From: Nonomuraea typhae | GTDB lineage: Bacteria; Actinomycetota; Actinomycetes; Streptosporangiales; Streptosporangiaceae | Direction of reading: 5' to 3' | Assembly: GCF_009760925.1 (NCBI RefSeq) | Contig: NZ_VRLV01000001.1 | Span: forward strand, 124,001-188,000 | DNA: 64,000 bases | In this document: positions 17,173 to 27,100 of the stretch, piece after piece | Numbering within the stretch: the stretch's first letter is position 1 | How the letters are laid out: each line of letters starts with the position of its first letter | Notes under the pieces: generated by a model | Database searches by the model: none | What the model saw: the letters and a program-made list of their open reading frames with translations, nothing else | What the model was told of the DNA's origin: nothing | Made by a program: the position numbers and the translations under genes

Positions 17173-18204
17173 TTGCTGTCTCTTTACATTGACCTGGCCA
17201 TCGGCCTGATCCTGACGTTCCTGCTGCTGTCGCTGCTGGTCAGCGGCATCAACGAGGGGATCGTCCGGCTGCTGGCGATCCGCAGCAAGTTCCTGTGGGC
17301 GTATCTGCGCGACACCATGGACGGCGCCGACAAGGGGCGGGCGTGGCTGCCTGCCAAGATCCGCGACGTGTTCGCCGTGCTGCCGTTCTCCCGCGACCCT
17401 CGGCCCGCCCACAGCGACCAGCCGGCGCCGGTGGAGTCGACGATGCCCGCGCCCGAGACCAAGTCCGGCGACGAGATGACCACGCTGCTGTACGAGCGGG
17501 TCCGCGAGATCGACCATCCGAAGACGGGCAGGACCAGCATCGCCAACATCCCGCCCGGCCGGTTCGCGGTCGCGATGCTGGAACTGGCCGCCTCCGACCC
17601 GGGCGGCGTCGAGGGCTGGCTGGCCAAGCTGAAGGCGATGAAAAGCCCGCTGTACGGCCACCTCCTCGGGGTCTGGGAGGGCGCCCAGCGCGACCTCGAC
17701 CGGTTCCGGCAGGGGGTGGAGACCTGGTTCGACGGCGAGATGCAGCGCCTGTCGCTGCTGTACAAGCGCTACGTCAAATGGGTCATGGCCGCGCTCGGCC
17801 TGGTCGTGGTGCTGCTGTTCAGCGTGGACGGCCTGCAGTACGCCAAGACGCTGCTGCGCGACAACGCGCTGCGCACCGGCGTGGCCGCGGTGGCCTCCGG
17901 CGACCCGGCCACGGTCGCCGAGCTGAAGCGGAAGTGCACCGCCGACGTCCAGCTGACCGACTGCCTCACCGAGACGCTGAGCTCACCGGCCCTGGTCAAG
18001 ATCTTCGACCACGCGATCGTGAGCCTGACGTTCCCAGCCAGCGGCGACCCCGGCGTGCGCTGGAACGGCGCCGTGTGGTGGGACCGCCTGACCACGCCCA
18101 GCCACTGGCCCGGCTTCCTGCTCACCTACGTGGCACTGCTGTTCGGCGCGTCGTTCTGGTGGGACCTCCTGCGCCGCATCACCGGCATCAAGCTGCGCCG
18201 ATAA
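17173..18204 (+). CDS. Membrane protein of unknown function
   Basis: 343 residues. One membrane helix lies at about 5-27 (IDLAIGLILTFLLLSLL), followed by a mainly cytosolic region of about 165 residues. A second helix is near 195-212 and a third near 310-330. The N-terminal DLAIGL...LLLSLL...NE pattern occurs in a family of uncharacterised bacterial membrane proteins. The start is TTG at 17173 with GGGGGTGA 7 bases upstream. It is divergent from the NB-ARC/TPR gene and followed 9 bases later by the phosphotransferase gene, perhaps in one transcript. No enzymatic motif was recognised. Confidence 0.75.
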   Translation: MLSLYIDLAIGLILTFLLLSLLVSGINEGIVRLLAIRSKFLWAYLRDTMDGADKGRAWLPAKIRDVFAVLPFSRDPRPAHSDQPAPVESTMPAPETKSGDEMTTLLYERVREIDHPKTGRTSIANIPPGRFAVAMLELAASDPGGVEGWLAKLKAMKSPLYGHLLGVWEGAQRDLDRFRQGVETWFDGEMQRLSLLYKRYVKWVMAALGLVVVLLFSVDGLQYAKTLLRDNALRTGVAAVASGDPATVAELKRKCTADVQLTDCLTETLSSPALVKIFDHAIVSLTFPASGDPGVRWNGAVWWDRLTTPSHWPGFLLTYVALLFGASFWWDLLRRITGIKLRR

Positions 18205-18213
18205 GATCACCAT

Positions 18214-18972
18214 ATGCGCAGGATCGAGGACTACGCCCGTGCCATGGGCCGCCCCGCAGCCGCCCTGCGCCTGCTCGGCGGTGAGCACGCCGACGTCGTC
18301 CTCGACGACGCGACCGGCCTGGCCTGGCGCTTCCCCCGCTACGACGCGCCCGTGGCGCCGCTGGCCGAGCGCATCACCCTGGCCCGCGCCCACGGCCTGC
18401 CCGCCCCCGAGGTGGTCGAGGTCCGCCCCGGCTGCCTGGTCACGCGCCTGCTCCCGGGCGTCCCGCTGACCCCGGACACGCCGCTGGACCCCGACGCCCC
18501 GGCCGCCCTCCTGCGCCGCCTCGCCGCCGTCCCGGCAGCAGGCGGTACGGCCTGGCGCGCGGAATGGCACGAGCTCGAGGCGGAGGTACGGCGGCGCGTG
18601 GCCCCTCTGCTGTCCCCGGCGGCGCGCCGCAGGGCGCTGGCCGAGGCCGAGAAGGCGCGGCAGACGGCCGACACCGCCCCCATCGGCTTCGTCCACGGCG
18701 ACCTGGGCGGCGCCAACGTGCTCGTCGAGGACGGCCGCATCACCGGCATCCTGGACTGGGACGGCGCCGGCCCCGGCGACCCGGCCGTGGACTACGCCGC
18801 GCTGTCCGTCTCCGCCCCCGAACCGGCCAGGAGACGGCTGGCCGTACACTTTCCCGACCTCGACGCGCGGGCCCAGGCGTACGCGGCGACCTTCGCCCTG
18901 CAGGAGGCCGTGCACGGTTTGCTGCATGACGACCGCGAAGCGGTAGAGGCGGGGCTTTTGTCCTATTGTTGA
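18214..18972 (+). CDS. APH-family phosphotransferase
   Basis: A 252-residue kinase-like protein of the aminoglycoside phosphotransferase/choline kinase fold. The catalytic loop HGDLGGANV has D163 and N168, and the metal-binding aspartate is D181 in ILDWDGAG. The N-lobe is short (about 75 residues), so it is smaller than true aminoglycoside kinases. The substrate is unknown and resistance cannot be assumed. It lies 9 bases after the membrane-protein gene and 4 bases before the GNAT gene, suggesting an operon. Confidence 0.82.
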   Translation: MRRIEDYARAMGRPAAALRLLGGEHADVVLDDATGLAWRFPRYDAPVAPLAERITLARAHGLPAPEVVEVRPGCLVTRLLPGVPLTPDTPLDPDAPAALLRRLAAVPAAGGTAWRAEWHELEAEVRRRVAPLLSPAARRRALAEAEKARQTADTAPIGFVHGDLGGANVLVEDGRITGILDWDGAGPGDPAVDYAALSVSAPEPARRRLAVHFPDLDARAQAYAATFALQEAVHGLLHDDREAVEAGLLSYC

Positions 18973-18976
18973 GCGG

Positions 18977-19501
18977 ATGGACACCGAGCGACTGATCCTG
19001 CGCCGCTGGCGCGCAGCGGACCGCGAGCCGTTCGCCGCGCTGAACGCCGACCCCGAGGTGATGGCGCACTTCCCCAGCCTGTTGACCCGCGAGCAGAGCG
19101 ACGGTTTCGCCGACCGCATCGAGGCCGCGTTCGAGCGGCAGGGCTACGGCCTGTGGGCGCTGGAGGTGCGCGAGACCGGCGCCTTCATCGGCTTCACCGG
19201 CCTGATCTATTGGGACTTTCCCGCCCACTTCACCCCCGCGGTCGAGGTGGCCTGGCGCCTGGCCCGGCACGCCTGGGGTCACGGCTACGCCACCGAGGCG
19301 GCCCGGGCCGCCCTGGAGTTCGGCTTCACCGAAGCCGGCCTGAAGGAGATCGTCTCCATGACCGACGTGGGCAACACCCGCTCGAGAGCGGTCATGGAAC
19401 GCCTGGGCATGACCCGGGACCCGGCCGACGACTTCGACTACCCGAACCTGCCCGAGGACAGCCCGCTGCGCCGTACCGTCCTCTACCGCCTGAGCCGTTA
19501 G
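18977..19501 (+). CDS. GNAT-family N-acetyltransferase (RimJ/RimL type)
   Basis: A 174-residue acetyl-CoA-dependent transferase. It opens with TERLILRRW, typical of RimJ/RimL-like enzymes that acetylate protein N-termini or small amines. The acetyl-CoA loop is ARHAWGHGYATEA, followed by the conserved NTRSRAVMERLGM helix. Length is normal. It starts 4 bases after the phosphotransferase stop and overlaps the convergent GPP34 gene by 4 bases. The substrate is unknown. Confidence 0.88.
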   Translation: MDTERLILRRWRAADREPFAALNADPEVMAHFPSLLTREQSDGFADRIEAAFERQGYGLWALEVRETGAFIGFTGLIYWDFPAHFTPAVEVAWRLARHAWGHGYATEAARAALEFGFTEAGLKEIVSMTDVGNTRSRAVMERLGMTRDPADDFDYPNLPEDSPLRRTVLYRLSR

Positions 19502-20151
19502 GGCGAGCCGTCGCCGAACACGGTGTTGAAAGCCGTTTCCACGACGTTCCCCCGATCGCCGCGCCCGTAGTAGTCGAGGAGCGCCCGGCCGACCCAGTCG
19601 CCGGCCACGAGCTCCTCGACGCGGGCGGCGTCGGCGCCGGGAAACAGCCGCCCGGTCAGCTTCGCCGCGTGCACCAGCGCCAGGACCGCCGCCGTCCGCC
19701 CGCCGGCCTCGGCGCCGTCGAGCCCCGCCTGGATCCTCGAGCGGATCTCCAGCTCGAACCCGGGATCGCCCTGCGGATAGCGGGTGCTGGCGAACACCCC
19801 GAAGCTCCGCCGCCGGTCCACCCGCAGCGCGCCCGCCTCGGCCAGCGACTCGAGCACCCGGACGGGTTCCTGCCGGGCGTGCAGCCGGACGAACCACCGG
19901 TGCGGCTCCAGCGTGCTGCCGACCTCCGCGATGGCGGCCAGCACCTCGTCCAGGGCCCGATCCCCGGTCGGCGTGGCGTCCGCCACCGCCACCCCGCCGT
20001 CCTCGTCCAGCTCCACGCGCCCATCGAGCGCCAGCTCGGACAGCAGCGCCGCAACCAGGACGAGCTTGACGCGCTCTTCCTTGACCAGCGGCTTGCCGTC
20101 GTCGTCCCCGTAGGCCAGGAGCACGAACTCCTCGGCGATGCTCAGCGTCAT
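19498..20151 (-). CDS. GPP34 (GOLPH3-like) family protein
   Basis: 217 residues. It begins with SIAEEFVLLAY and continues with LVLVAALLSELALDGRVELD, the recognisable opening of the GPP34 family (eukaryotic Golgi phosphoprotein 3 relatives, which bind phosphoinositides). In actinomycetes the role is not established; peripheral membrane binding is inferred from the eukaryotic member. The ATG at 20151 is chosen because the family starts there; 22 upstream codons are open but unrelated. Overlaps the GNAT gene by 4 bases at the 3' end. Confidence 0.82.
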   Translation of the reverse strand: MTLSIAEEFVLLAYGDDDGKPLVKEERVKLVLVAALLSELALDGRVELDEDGGVAVADATPTGDRALDEVLAAIAEVGSTLEPHRWFVRLHARQEPVRVLESLAEAGALRVDRRRSFGVFASTRYPQGDPGFELEIRSRIQAGLDGAEAGGRTAAVLALVHAAKLTGRLFPGADAARVEELVAGDWVGRALLDYYGRGDRGNVVETAFNTVFGDGSP

Positions 20152-20228
20152 GCCCCGAGTGTGCGGCCTGCCCCTGGGGCAGGTGCAGACCCAGGCGTCA
20201 TCTCCTCGACCTGACAAACATCATGAAA

Positions 20229-20786
20229 TCACCTCAGGTATGGGCCGGCATCGGTGATGCGCGTGAGCTCGATGTCGGCAATCGATATGCCGGAGGCGTC
20301 AAGTTCGAGGAACACCTCGCCCAGCCGGCCCAGCGCCACCCAATGCTCTCCGGCGTGAATCACCGTCAATTCCACCATTTCTCCGTCAATGGAGACGGTG
20401 ACGCGTTCCGCGTCGTCCTCGGCGGGGAAGTCCTGCCGAATGCCGCGCGCCGGAGACGGATTCGCCACTCTCCTGGCCAGGGCCATGGCCGCGTGGAACC
20501 TGGCCACCCGGGAGGTCGGCGGCGCCCAGAAGCTGCTGACGTTCAGATCCGCCTCGCCGGAGATCCGGTGCGTCAGCGTCAGCCTGGTCGTGGGTTCCCG
20601 GCACTCGCAGCCGATCCCGCGGACCACGTCCCAGGTGAAAGGGAGGCCGAAGACGGGAAAGGCGGGATTGCGGCACCAGGCGGGCGCGTCGTCGCCGTCC
20701 GCGGCCCGTCCGCGTGTCGGTTCGCGGGTCGGTCCGCCGCGCAGCCGCGACCGGAGCGATCGGAGCAGATCCTTCAGGCCGGGCAT
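20229..20786 (-). CDS. Hypothetical protein
   Basis: 185 residues from the ATG at 20786. A TTG at 20864 would add 26 residues, but those codons lack the G/C third-position bias and overlap an inverted repeat, so the shorter form is preferred. The basic N-terminus (RSLRSRLRGG) is followed by a region with two cysteines close together (GCEC) and a C-terminal part rich in short predicted strands (VTVSIDGEMVELTV). No signal peptide, membrane segment or known motif is recognised. It lies alone between GPP34 and glnA on the same strand. Confidence 0.6.
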   Translation of the reverse strand: MPGLKDLLRSLRSRLRGGPTREPTRGRAADGDDAPAWCRNPAFPVFGLPFTWDVVRGIGCECREPTTRLTLTHRISGEADLNVSSFWAPPTSRVARFHAAMALARRVANPSPARGIRQDFPAEDDAERVTVSIDGEMVELTVIHAGEHWVALGRLGEVFLELDASGISIADIELTRITDAGPYLR

Positions 20787-20848
20787 ATTGAACGCGGATC
20801 GGTTAATCGGCAAATGATTCCGCAGAACCGCGACATCGGCCGCCCCCT

Positions 20849-20867
20849 CGTTTGATGTATTCAAACG
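20849..20867. promoter_or_regulatory. Inverted repeat upstream of the hypothetical gene
   Basis: CGTTTGA (20849-20855) and TCAAACG (20861-20867) form perfect 7-bp arms around TGTAT. The surrounding 100 bases are unusually AT-rich, as expected of a promoter region for the leftward gene. The binding protein is unknown. Confidence 0.4.
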
Positions 20868-20968
20868 TTAGATTGGCGAATTGTGTGCGTCAAGTCCCTC
20901 CTTCGGCATTGCGAATGCAATTCTCGAATAGAGTTCTAAATATAGAAAAAATGTAGATCCATGAAAAT

Positions 20969-20998
20969 GGCCCCGGCATCGATACCGATGCCGGGGCC
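20969..20998 (-). terminator. Rho-independent terminator of glnA
   Basis: A perfect 13-bp stem (20969-20981 with 20986-20998) with a 4-base loop lies just after the glnA stop. On the leftward strand it is followed by CCATTTTC, giving a short U-run. Confidence 0.85.
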
Positions 20999-21020
20999 GG
21001 GGCCGCCCTGCGGGGGCGGG

Positions 21021-22445
21021 CTACACGTCGTAGTACAACTCGAACTCGTGCGGATGCGGCCGCAGCCGGATCGGGTCCACCTCGTTCTCGCGCTTGTAGG
21101 CGATCCACGTCTCGATCAGGTCAGGCGTGAACACGCCGCCCTCGAGCAGGTAGTCGTGGTCGGCCTCGAGGGCGCTGAGGACCTCGCTCAGCGAGCCGGG
21201 CACCTGCGGGATGTTGCGGGCCTCCTCGGGCGGCAGCTCGTAGAGGTCCTTGTCGACCGGCTCCGGCGGCTCGATCTTGTTGCGGATGCCGTCGATGCCG
21301 GCCATGAGCATGGCGGCGAAGGCGAAGTACGGGTTGCACGAGGGGTCCGGCACGCGGAACTCGATGCGCTTGGCCTTCGGGTTGGAGCCGGTGATCGGGA
21401 TGCGCACGCAGGCCGAGCGGTTGCGCTGGGAGTAGACCAGGTTGACCGGCGCCTCGTAGCCCGGGACCAGGCGGTGGTAGGAGTTGACCGTCGGGTTGGT
21501 GAAGGCCAGCAGCGACGGGGCGTGCTTGAGCAGGCCGCCGATGTAGTAGCGGGCGGTGTCGGACAGGCCGGCGTAGCCCACCTCGTCGTAGAACAGCGGC
21601 GCGCCGTCCTTCCACAGCGACTGGTGGCAGTGCATGCCGGAGCCGTTGTCACCGAAGATCGGCTTGGGCATGAAGGTGACCGTGTGGCCGTACTCCAGGG
21701 CGGTGCTCTTGATGACGTACTTGTAGAGCATCAGGTTGTCGGCGGTCTTGAGCAGCGTGCCGAACCTGAAGTCGATCTCGGCCTGGCCGGCGGTGCCCAC
21801 CTCGTGGTGCTGCATCTCGACGTCGATGCCGCATTCGATGAGGTTGCGGACCATCTCCGAGCGCAGGTCGGTGAAGTGGTCCATCGGCGGCACCGGGAAG
21901 TAGCCGCCCTTGTAGCGCGGCTTGTAGCCGAGGTTGCCGCCTTCGGTGGCCTTGCCGGTGTTCCAGGCGCCCTCGATGGAGTCGATGTAGTAGTAGCCGG
22001 CGTTCTCCCGCGTCTCGAAGCGCACGTCGTCGAAGATGTAGAACTCCGCCTCGGGGCCGAAGTACACGGTATCGGCGATGCCGGTGCCCTTGAGGTACTC
22101 CTCCGCCTTGCGGGCGACGTTGCGCGGGTCGCGGCTGTATGCCTCGCCGGTCAGCGGGTCGTGCACGAAGAAGTTGATGTTGAGCGTCTTGTGCTGGCGG
22201 AACGGGTCCAGGACGGCGCTGGCGGGGTCGGGCAGCAGCAGCATGTCCGACTCGTGGATGGCCTGGAAGCCGCGGATCGACGAGCCGTCGAACATGAGGC
22301 CGTCGGTGAAGACGCTGGCGCCGAAGTTCTCGACCGGGAAGGTGAAGTGGTGCGTCGTCCCCGGCAGGTCGGTGAACCTGACATCGACGAACTGCACCCC
22401 TTCGTCGCTGATGAACTTCAGGACGTCGTCGGCGGAGTTGAACAC
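21021..22445 (-). CDS. glnA: Type I glutamine synthetase
   Basis: A 474-residue cytosolic dodecamer subunit making glutamine from glutamate, ammonia and ATP. Family signatures are present: DGSSIRGF near residue 60, [13 protein letters not shown] for substrate binding, NRSACVRIP in the glutamate site. Y402 in KDLYELPPE is the tyrosine adenylylated by GlnE, so this is the GlnE-regulated GSI-beta form. Translation starts at GTG with GGGAGG 7 bases upstream. A GlnR box lies 50 bases upstream and a hairpin terminator follows. It is the main nitrogen-assimilation enzyme of the window, paired functionally with glnE at 12-15 kb. Confidence 0.97.
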   Translation of the reverse strand: MFNSADDVLKFISDEGVQFVDVRFTDLPGTTHHFTFPVENFGASVFTDGLMFDGSSIRGFQAIHESDMLLLPDPASAVLDPFRQHKTLNINFFVHDPLTGEAYSRDPRNVARKAEEYLKGTGIADTVYFGPEAEFYIFDDVRFETRENAGYYYIDSIEGAWNTGKATEGGNLGYKPRYKGGYFPVPPMDHFTDLRSEMVRNLIECGIDVEMQHHEVGTAGQAEIDFRFGTLLKTADNLMLYKYVIKSTALEYGHTVTFMPKPIFGDNGSGMHCHQSLWKDGAPLFYDEVGYAGLSDTARYYIGGLLKHAPSLLAFTNPTVNSYHRLVPGYEAPVNLVYSQRNRSACVRIPITGSNPKAKRIEFRVPDPSCNPYFAFAAMLMAGIDGIRNKIEPPEPVDKDLYELPPEEARNIPQVPGSLSEVLSALEADHDYLLEGGVFTPDLIETWIAYKRENEVDPIRLRPHPHEFELYYDV

Positions 22446-22494
22446 TCTCGAACCTCCCTGGGGACGGGTATCAGCCCGACGGTAGGGGGAGGCG

Positions 22495-22532
22495 ATTTCC
22501 GCGCCGTGTCTCGTGTGTTTCGCCGTTGTTAA
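22495..22532 (-). promoter_or_regulatory. GlnR binding site of glnA
   Basis: Read leftwards the sequence is TTAAC-N6-GAAAC-N6-GACAC-N6-GAAAT, with half-sites at 22532-22528, 22521-22517, 22510-22506 and 22499-22495. This fits the established actinomycete GlnR pattern gTnAC-n6-GAAAC repeated twice with 6-base spacers. GlnR switches glnA on under nitrogen limitation. Confidence 0.8.
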
Positions 22533-22538
22533 GGGGGC

Positions 22539-23582
22539 TCACGCCTCGATGGTGTTCCGGCAGCCGGAGTCGGAGCCGGGGTAGACCGGGTGGATGAAGC
22601 GGTCCTTGGTGTCGCAGCGCACCGGCGTCGCGCTGGCGCGGAGGTCCTCGACCAGGACGCGGCCGCCTTCGCGGAGGCGGAACGTGCCGCGGGGCTGGAC
22701 CACCAGGCGGACGACCCGCTGGGGATGGCCGACCGGCTGGACGGCGTAGACGACGCGGTACCTGACCGTGACGCGGACGCCGCCGCCCGCGTACGGGGAA
22801 AGCTCTGTGGTGCCGTCCACCTTGATCACGTCGGTGGCGAGCTCCGCGGTCCCGGGCGCGAACGCGGTGACCAGCCCGTCGGCCATCTCCCGCTGCTCAG
22901 GCTCCAGGACCCCGCGCAGGGTGATGGCCGGGCCGCCCATGATGGCCGTGGGGTCGAGATAGGCGGCGATCATCAGCTCGCGCACCCGCCCCAGGCCGGT
23001 GGCGACGTCCTTCTTCGGCAGCCCGCCGAGCGCCTCGGCCGCGGGCATCGCGAACCCGGCCGCGCCGTCGGCGAAACCCGCCTCCGGCGAGCCCGCGAAG
23101 GGGTCCGCGGGCCGCGGGCCGTCCGAGGGGCGCGGGTCTCCTGAGAGCTGCGGGTCGGACGGATCCTGCGGGTCGGACGGATCCTGCGGGTTGGACGGGT
23201 CCTGCGGGTTCGATGGGTCCTGCGGGTTCGATGGGTCCTGCGGGTCTGAGGGGATCTGCGGGTCCGCCGACAGCAGCGGGTCCTCGATCGAGGGCAGGCC
23301 GTCCGGTACGGCGGGCGACAGGAAGTCCGGACGGAAGGCCAGGACGGACCCGGCGGACACCAGCACGGCGAAGGCCACCACCACGGCCAGCCACCCCCGC
23401 CGGCGGCGGCCACCCCCGTAACCGGGCGGACCCCAGGACCCCGCCGAGCCGCCGGACCTGCGCGCCCGTGGAGCGGGCCGGGCCTGGCGGGCGGCCTTGG
23501 CGGCGGCCTCGCGCATCTGCCGCTGCTCGTCCTCCGGAATCTGGGACACCAGCTCCTTGAAGCGTGCGTCGAGGTCATCCAT
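22539..23582 (-). CDS. Single-pass membrane protein with hexapeptide-repeat linker
   Basis: 347 residues. The cytosolic N-terminus (about 65 residues, rich in Ala/Arg) includes EDEQRQMREAAAKAARQA, a predicted helix. One membrane helix lies at about 66-86 (WLAVVVAFAVLVSAGSVLAF). Outside comes a Pro/Asp/Ser linker of NPQDPS-type hexapeptides (about 110-150). The C-terminal extracytoplasmic domain of about 180 residues is predicted beta-rich (VRVTVRYRVVYAVQP) with two cysteines near the end. The domain is not recognised. It is upstream of glnA on the same strand and divergent from the RDD gene. Confidence 0.75.
   Translation of the reverse strand: MDDLDARFKELVSQIPEDEQRQMREAAAKAARQARPAPRARRSGGSAGSWGPPGYGGGRRRRGWLAVVVAFAVLVSAGSVLAFRPDFLSPAVPDGLPSIEDPLLSADPQIPSDPQDPSNPQDPSNPQDPSNPQDPSDPQDPSDPQLSGDPRPSDGPRPADPFAGSPEAGFADGAAGFAMPAAEALGGLPKKDVATGLGRVRELMIAAYLDPTAIMGGPAITLRGVLEPEQREMADGLVTAFAPGTAELATDVIKVDGTTELSPYAGGGVRVTVRYRVVYAVQPVGHPQRVVRLVVQPRGTFRLREGGRVLVEDLRASATPVRCDTKDRFIHPVYPGSDSGCRNTIEA
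23149..23256. repeat. Six 18-bp tandem repeats inside the membrane-protein gene
   Basis: Six units of the type TGCGGGTCGGACGGATCC, with a few substitutions, run head to tail and encode the Pro/Asp/Ser linker. The period is a multiple of three, so copy changes keep the frame and would lengthen or shorten the extracellular stalk. Confidence 0.9.
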
Positions 23583-23672
23583 GAGGAGACATCATGCGCG
23601 CGGAAACGCCCTGGCAGAAGCGCGATTGGGTCACAATCGCGACCACCGCCCCCGCCGGATACCGTTGGTGTC

Positions 23673-24134
23673 ATGACTGACAAGCAGCCGCGCTGGACGC
23701 AGACCTGGCTCGGCGGCGTGCGTGCCGCCGGGGTCGACCTCGGATATCCGGGGCAGCGGCTGGGCTTGCCCGAGGAGGGCAGCGGCGCCGTGGCCGGGTG
23801 GGGGCGGCGGATCGGGGCGCTGGTCATCGACTGGATGATCTGCACGTGGGCCATCGCGCAGCTCATCCTGCGCACGAGCCCGGCCGAGGCGCCCTGGCTG
23901 CCGGCGGCGATCTTCGCGGTGCAGTACCTGGTGCTGGTGACGACGCTGGGCCAGACGTTCGGGCACCGGCTGATGAAGATCAAGGTCGTCGCCATGGACG
24001 GCGGCGTCCCGAGATTGTTCCCGGTGTTCGTGCGCACGGTCCTGCTCATGCTGGCGGTGCCCGCGGTGGTCTACGACCGTGACAACCGCGGGCTGCACGA
24101 CCGGTCCTCGAACACGATCGTGGTGAACATGTAG
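23673..24134 (+). CDS. RDD family membrane protein
   Basis: 153 residues with three hydrophobic segments and the family's Arg and Asp positions (RRIGALVIDW, GHRLMKIKV, DRDNRGLHDRSSNTIVV). RDD proteins are small membrane proteins; some act in ion exchange, most are uncharacterised. Location beside glnA is conserved in actinomycetes. The ATG at 23673 fits the family N-terminus. It is divergent from the repeat-linker protein (90-base gap) and convergent with the GH92 gene 19 bases away. Confidence 0.88.
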   Translation: MTDKQPRWTQTWLGGVRAAGVDLGYPGQRLGLPEEGSGAVAGWGRRIGALVIDWMICTWAIAQLILRTSPAEAPWLPAAIFAVQYLVLVTTLGQTFGHRLMKIKVVAMDGGVPRLFPVFVRTVLLMLAVPAVVYDRDNRGLHDRSSNTIVVNM

Positions 24135-24153
24135 CCCGCCCGGGCCGCATCTC

Positions 24154-27100
24154 TCACATGGCGGCGCACTGTCCCGTCACGGGCCCGCCGGCCGTGTTCG
24201 GCAGGCCGTTGGAGACCGGTGGCGGCCGGTTGCCCGAGCAGGTGAGCGGGCCACGCACCCGGGAGGCGGCCAGCAGCGGCCCGGTGTTGCCCGTCAGCGT
24301 CATCGGCCCGCCCGCGGTGACCGCTTCGAGCGTGAGCGCGGCGACGCCGGTGGCGGTCACGGGACCGCCCACGGCCGTGCCGAGCAGGGCCACGTTCTCC
24401 GCGTCCGTGGCGGTCAGCGGGCCGCCGATCTCCGCGGACTCCAGCGCGTACAGGCTCGCGCCCTTGCGGACGACCACCGGGCCGGTGACCTTCGCGCCCG
24501 CCGCCAGGCACGTCACGCCGGAGCTCACGGTGAGCGGGCCGGCGTGGGTGCCGGTGATCGTCCGCGTGCAGGCGGGGTCGGGCTGGGCGAGGAGTTCCAG
24601 CTCGGCCAGGGTGCCGGGGGCGGTCAGCCGGTAGTGGGCGTACCGGCCGGGTTTGGCGATCTTGAACGGCCTGGTCTGCCGGGCCCAGGTGAACGTCTCG
24701 TTCTCGCGCCGGTCCACGACCGTCCAGGTGGTCCCGTCGAGGGAGCCCTCCAGCGTCCACGCCGCCGGGCCGGTGGCCGCCGAGGTGAGCGTGTAGAACG
24801 TGGCCCTCTCGCGGGCGCCCGCCTTCAGGACCACCGGGCCGGTCAGGGTGGCGGTGGTGGCCGAGGTGTCGTCCGACAGCGCCGCCGGGCCGCCGCTGAC
24901 CGGGAGGTCGCGCAGCGGGCGCGGCGCCGCGCCGTCCGGGGTGATCGACTCCAGCGGCCGGCCCCACGAGGACGGTTTCGCGCCCATGGTGAAGTCGAGT
25001 ACGGCGCCGCCGGCCAGCAGGTCGTGCGGCAGCGAGGTCGAGGTCCACGCCCTGCCGTTCACCTTGAGCCCTTGGACGTAGACGTTGGCCGCGCTGTTGC
25101 CCGGAGCGTTGATCACCAGGTCCTTGCCCGACGGCAGGTGCACGGTGGCCTTGGTGAACAGCGGCGAGCCGACCGTGTAGTGCGGGCTGCCGATCTGGAG
25201 CGGGTAGAAGCCGAGCGCGCTGAACAGGTACCACGCCGACATCTCGCCGTTGTCCTCGTCGCCGGCGTAGCCCTGGCCGATCTCGCTGCCCAGGTACAGG
25301 CGCGAGAGCGCTTCACGGACCTTGGCCTGCGTCTTCCACGGCTGGCCCGCGTAGGTGTACATGTACGGAATGTGGTGGCTGGGCTGGTTGCTGTGGCCGT
25401 ACTGGCCCATGCGCACGTCCCTGGCCTCGCGCATCTCGTGGATGACGCTGGGGTAGGAGCCGCGCAGCGTGGCCGTTTCCGGGGTGGCGAAGAAGTCGTC
25501 CAGCTTCTTGGCCAGCGCGGGCCGCCCGCCGTACAGGCTGGCGAGGCCGACGCCGTCCTGGGGGGCGTGGAAGGCCATGTTCCAGCCGTTGGTCTCGGTG
25601 TAGTCGAAGCCCCAGACCCGGGGATCGTAGGTGTCCTTGGTGTGCCGCCACTTGCCGGTGGAGTCGCGGCCCTGGAAGAAGCCGGTCGCGGGGTCCCACA
25701 TGTGGACGTAGTTCAGGGCACGGCTGCGGAAATATTCGGCTTCTTCGAGATATTTCGACTTAAGGGGGCCGGTGGCGGATTTGGCGAGTTCCTTGGCCAT
25801 CTCCGAGATGCCGAAGTCGTTGATGTAGCCGTCCACCGCCCACGACATGGCCTCGCCGGTCTCGTTCAGCGCCGTGTACCCGCGGAACGGCGAGGTGGCC
25901 ATGCCCTTGCGGCCCACCGAGGCGTTCGGCGGCACCGTGGTCGCGTTGCGCAGCGCCGCCTGGTAGGCCGCGGCGGCGTCGAAGCCCCGCACACCCTTGG
26001 TGTAGGCGTCGGCGAAGGCCACGTCCGAGCTGGTGCCCACCATGAGGTCGGCGTAGCCGGGGGAGGACCAGCGGGCGATCCAGCCGCCGTCGCGGTACTG
26101 CTGGACGAAGCCGTCGACCAGTTCCCCGGCCTGCGGTGACAGCAGGGCGTAGGCGGGCCACGTCGTCCGATAGGTGTCCCAGAACCCGTTGTTGACGTAG
26201 ATCTTGCCGTCCACGATCTTCGCACCGGTCTGCGTGGGCGTGTTCTGCCCGGTGGGCGGCGAGACCGGGCTGGCGTACCGGGGCCCGTCGGGCGTGTTCT
26301 CGAACCCGGAGTTCGGATACAGGAACAACCGGTACAGGTTTGAGTACAACGTCGTGAGCTGGTCCCGCGAGGCGCCCTCGACCTCGATCACCCCGAGCTT
26401 CTCCTCCCAGGCCCGCTTGGCCCGCGCCTTCACCGGCTCGAACCCGTCGGCCACCTCGGCGAGGTTCAGCCGCGCCTGCTCGACACCGATGAACGAGGTG
26501 GCGATGCGCATGCTGACCTGCCGGTCGGCGAAGCGCACGTATCCGGTGACGTTGTCGCGCCCGGCGCCGGTCAGCTTGCCGCCCGCCGTGACGGGCCGGT
26601 CGAAGACGGCGTACACGAACATCCGCGTCGCCCCCGCCGACAGGCCGCTGCGTGCGTCGGTGTACCCGGTCACCACCCCGTCGGGCCCGATGGTCAGCCC
26701 GCCGTTGTCGTCGTAGTTGTCGAAGATCAGGCTGCCGCCGTCCCCGGGGAAGGTGAAGCGGAAGACCGCCGAATGGTCGGCGGGGGCGATCTCGGTGCGG
26801 ATCCCGTTGTTCAGCTCCACCCCGTAGGAGTACGGCCGGGCCGTCTCCTTGTCGTGCGTGAACGGCGTCGCCCTGGCCACCCGGTCGGCGCTCGGCAGCG
26901 CCAGCGTCGACGGCATCACCTGGAAGGACTGCCGGTCGCCCATCCACGGGCTCGGCTGGTGCGAGGCGGCGAACGCCTGGATCGTGGGCACGTTGTCCGG
27001 ATTGCCGTTGCGGTGGTACTCGTACAGCCAGGAGTTCGACCCGGACCCGGTCATCGGCGTCCAGAAGGTGAACCCGTGCGGCACCGCCGTGGCCGGGAAG

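Noticed and set aside
18214..18972. Aminoglycoside resistance gene
   Set aside because: The phosphotransferase motifs are general to APH and choline kinase families and the N-lobe is too short to claim a drug substrate.
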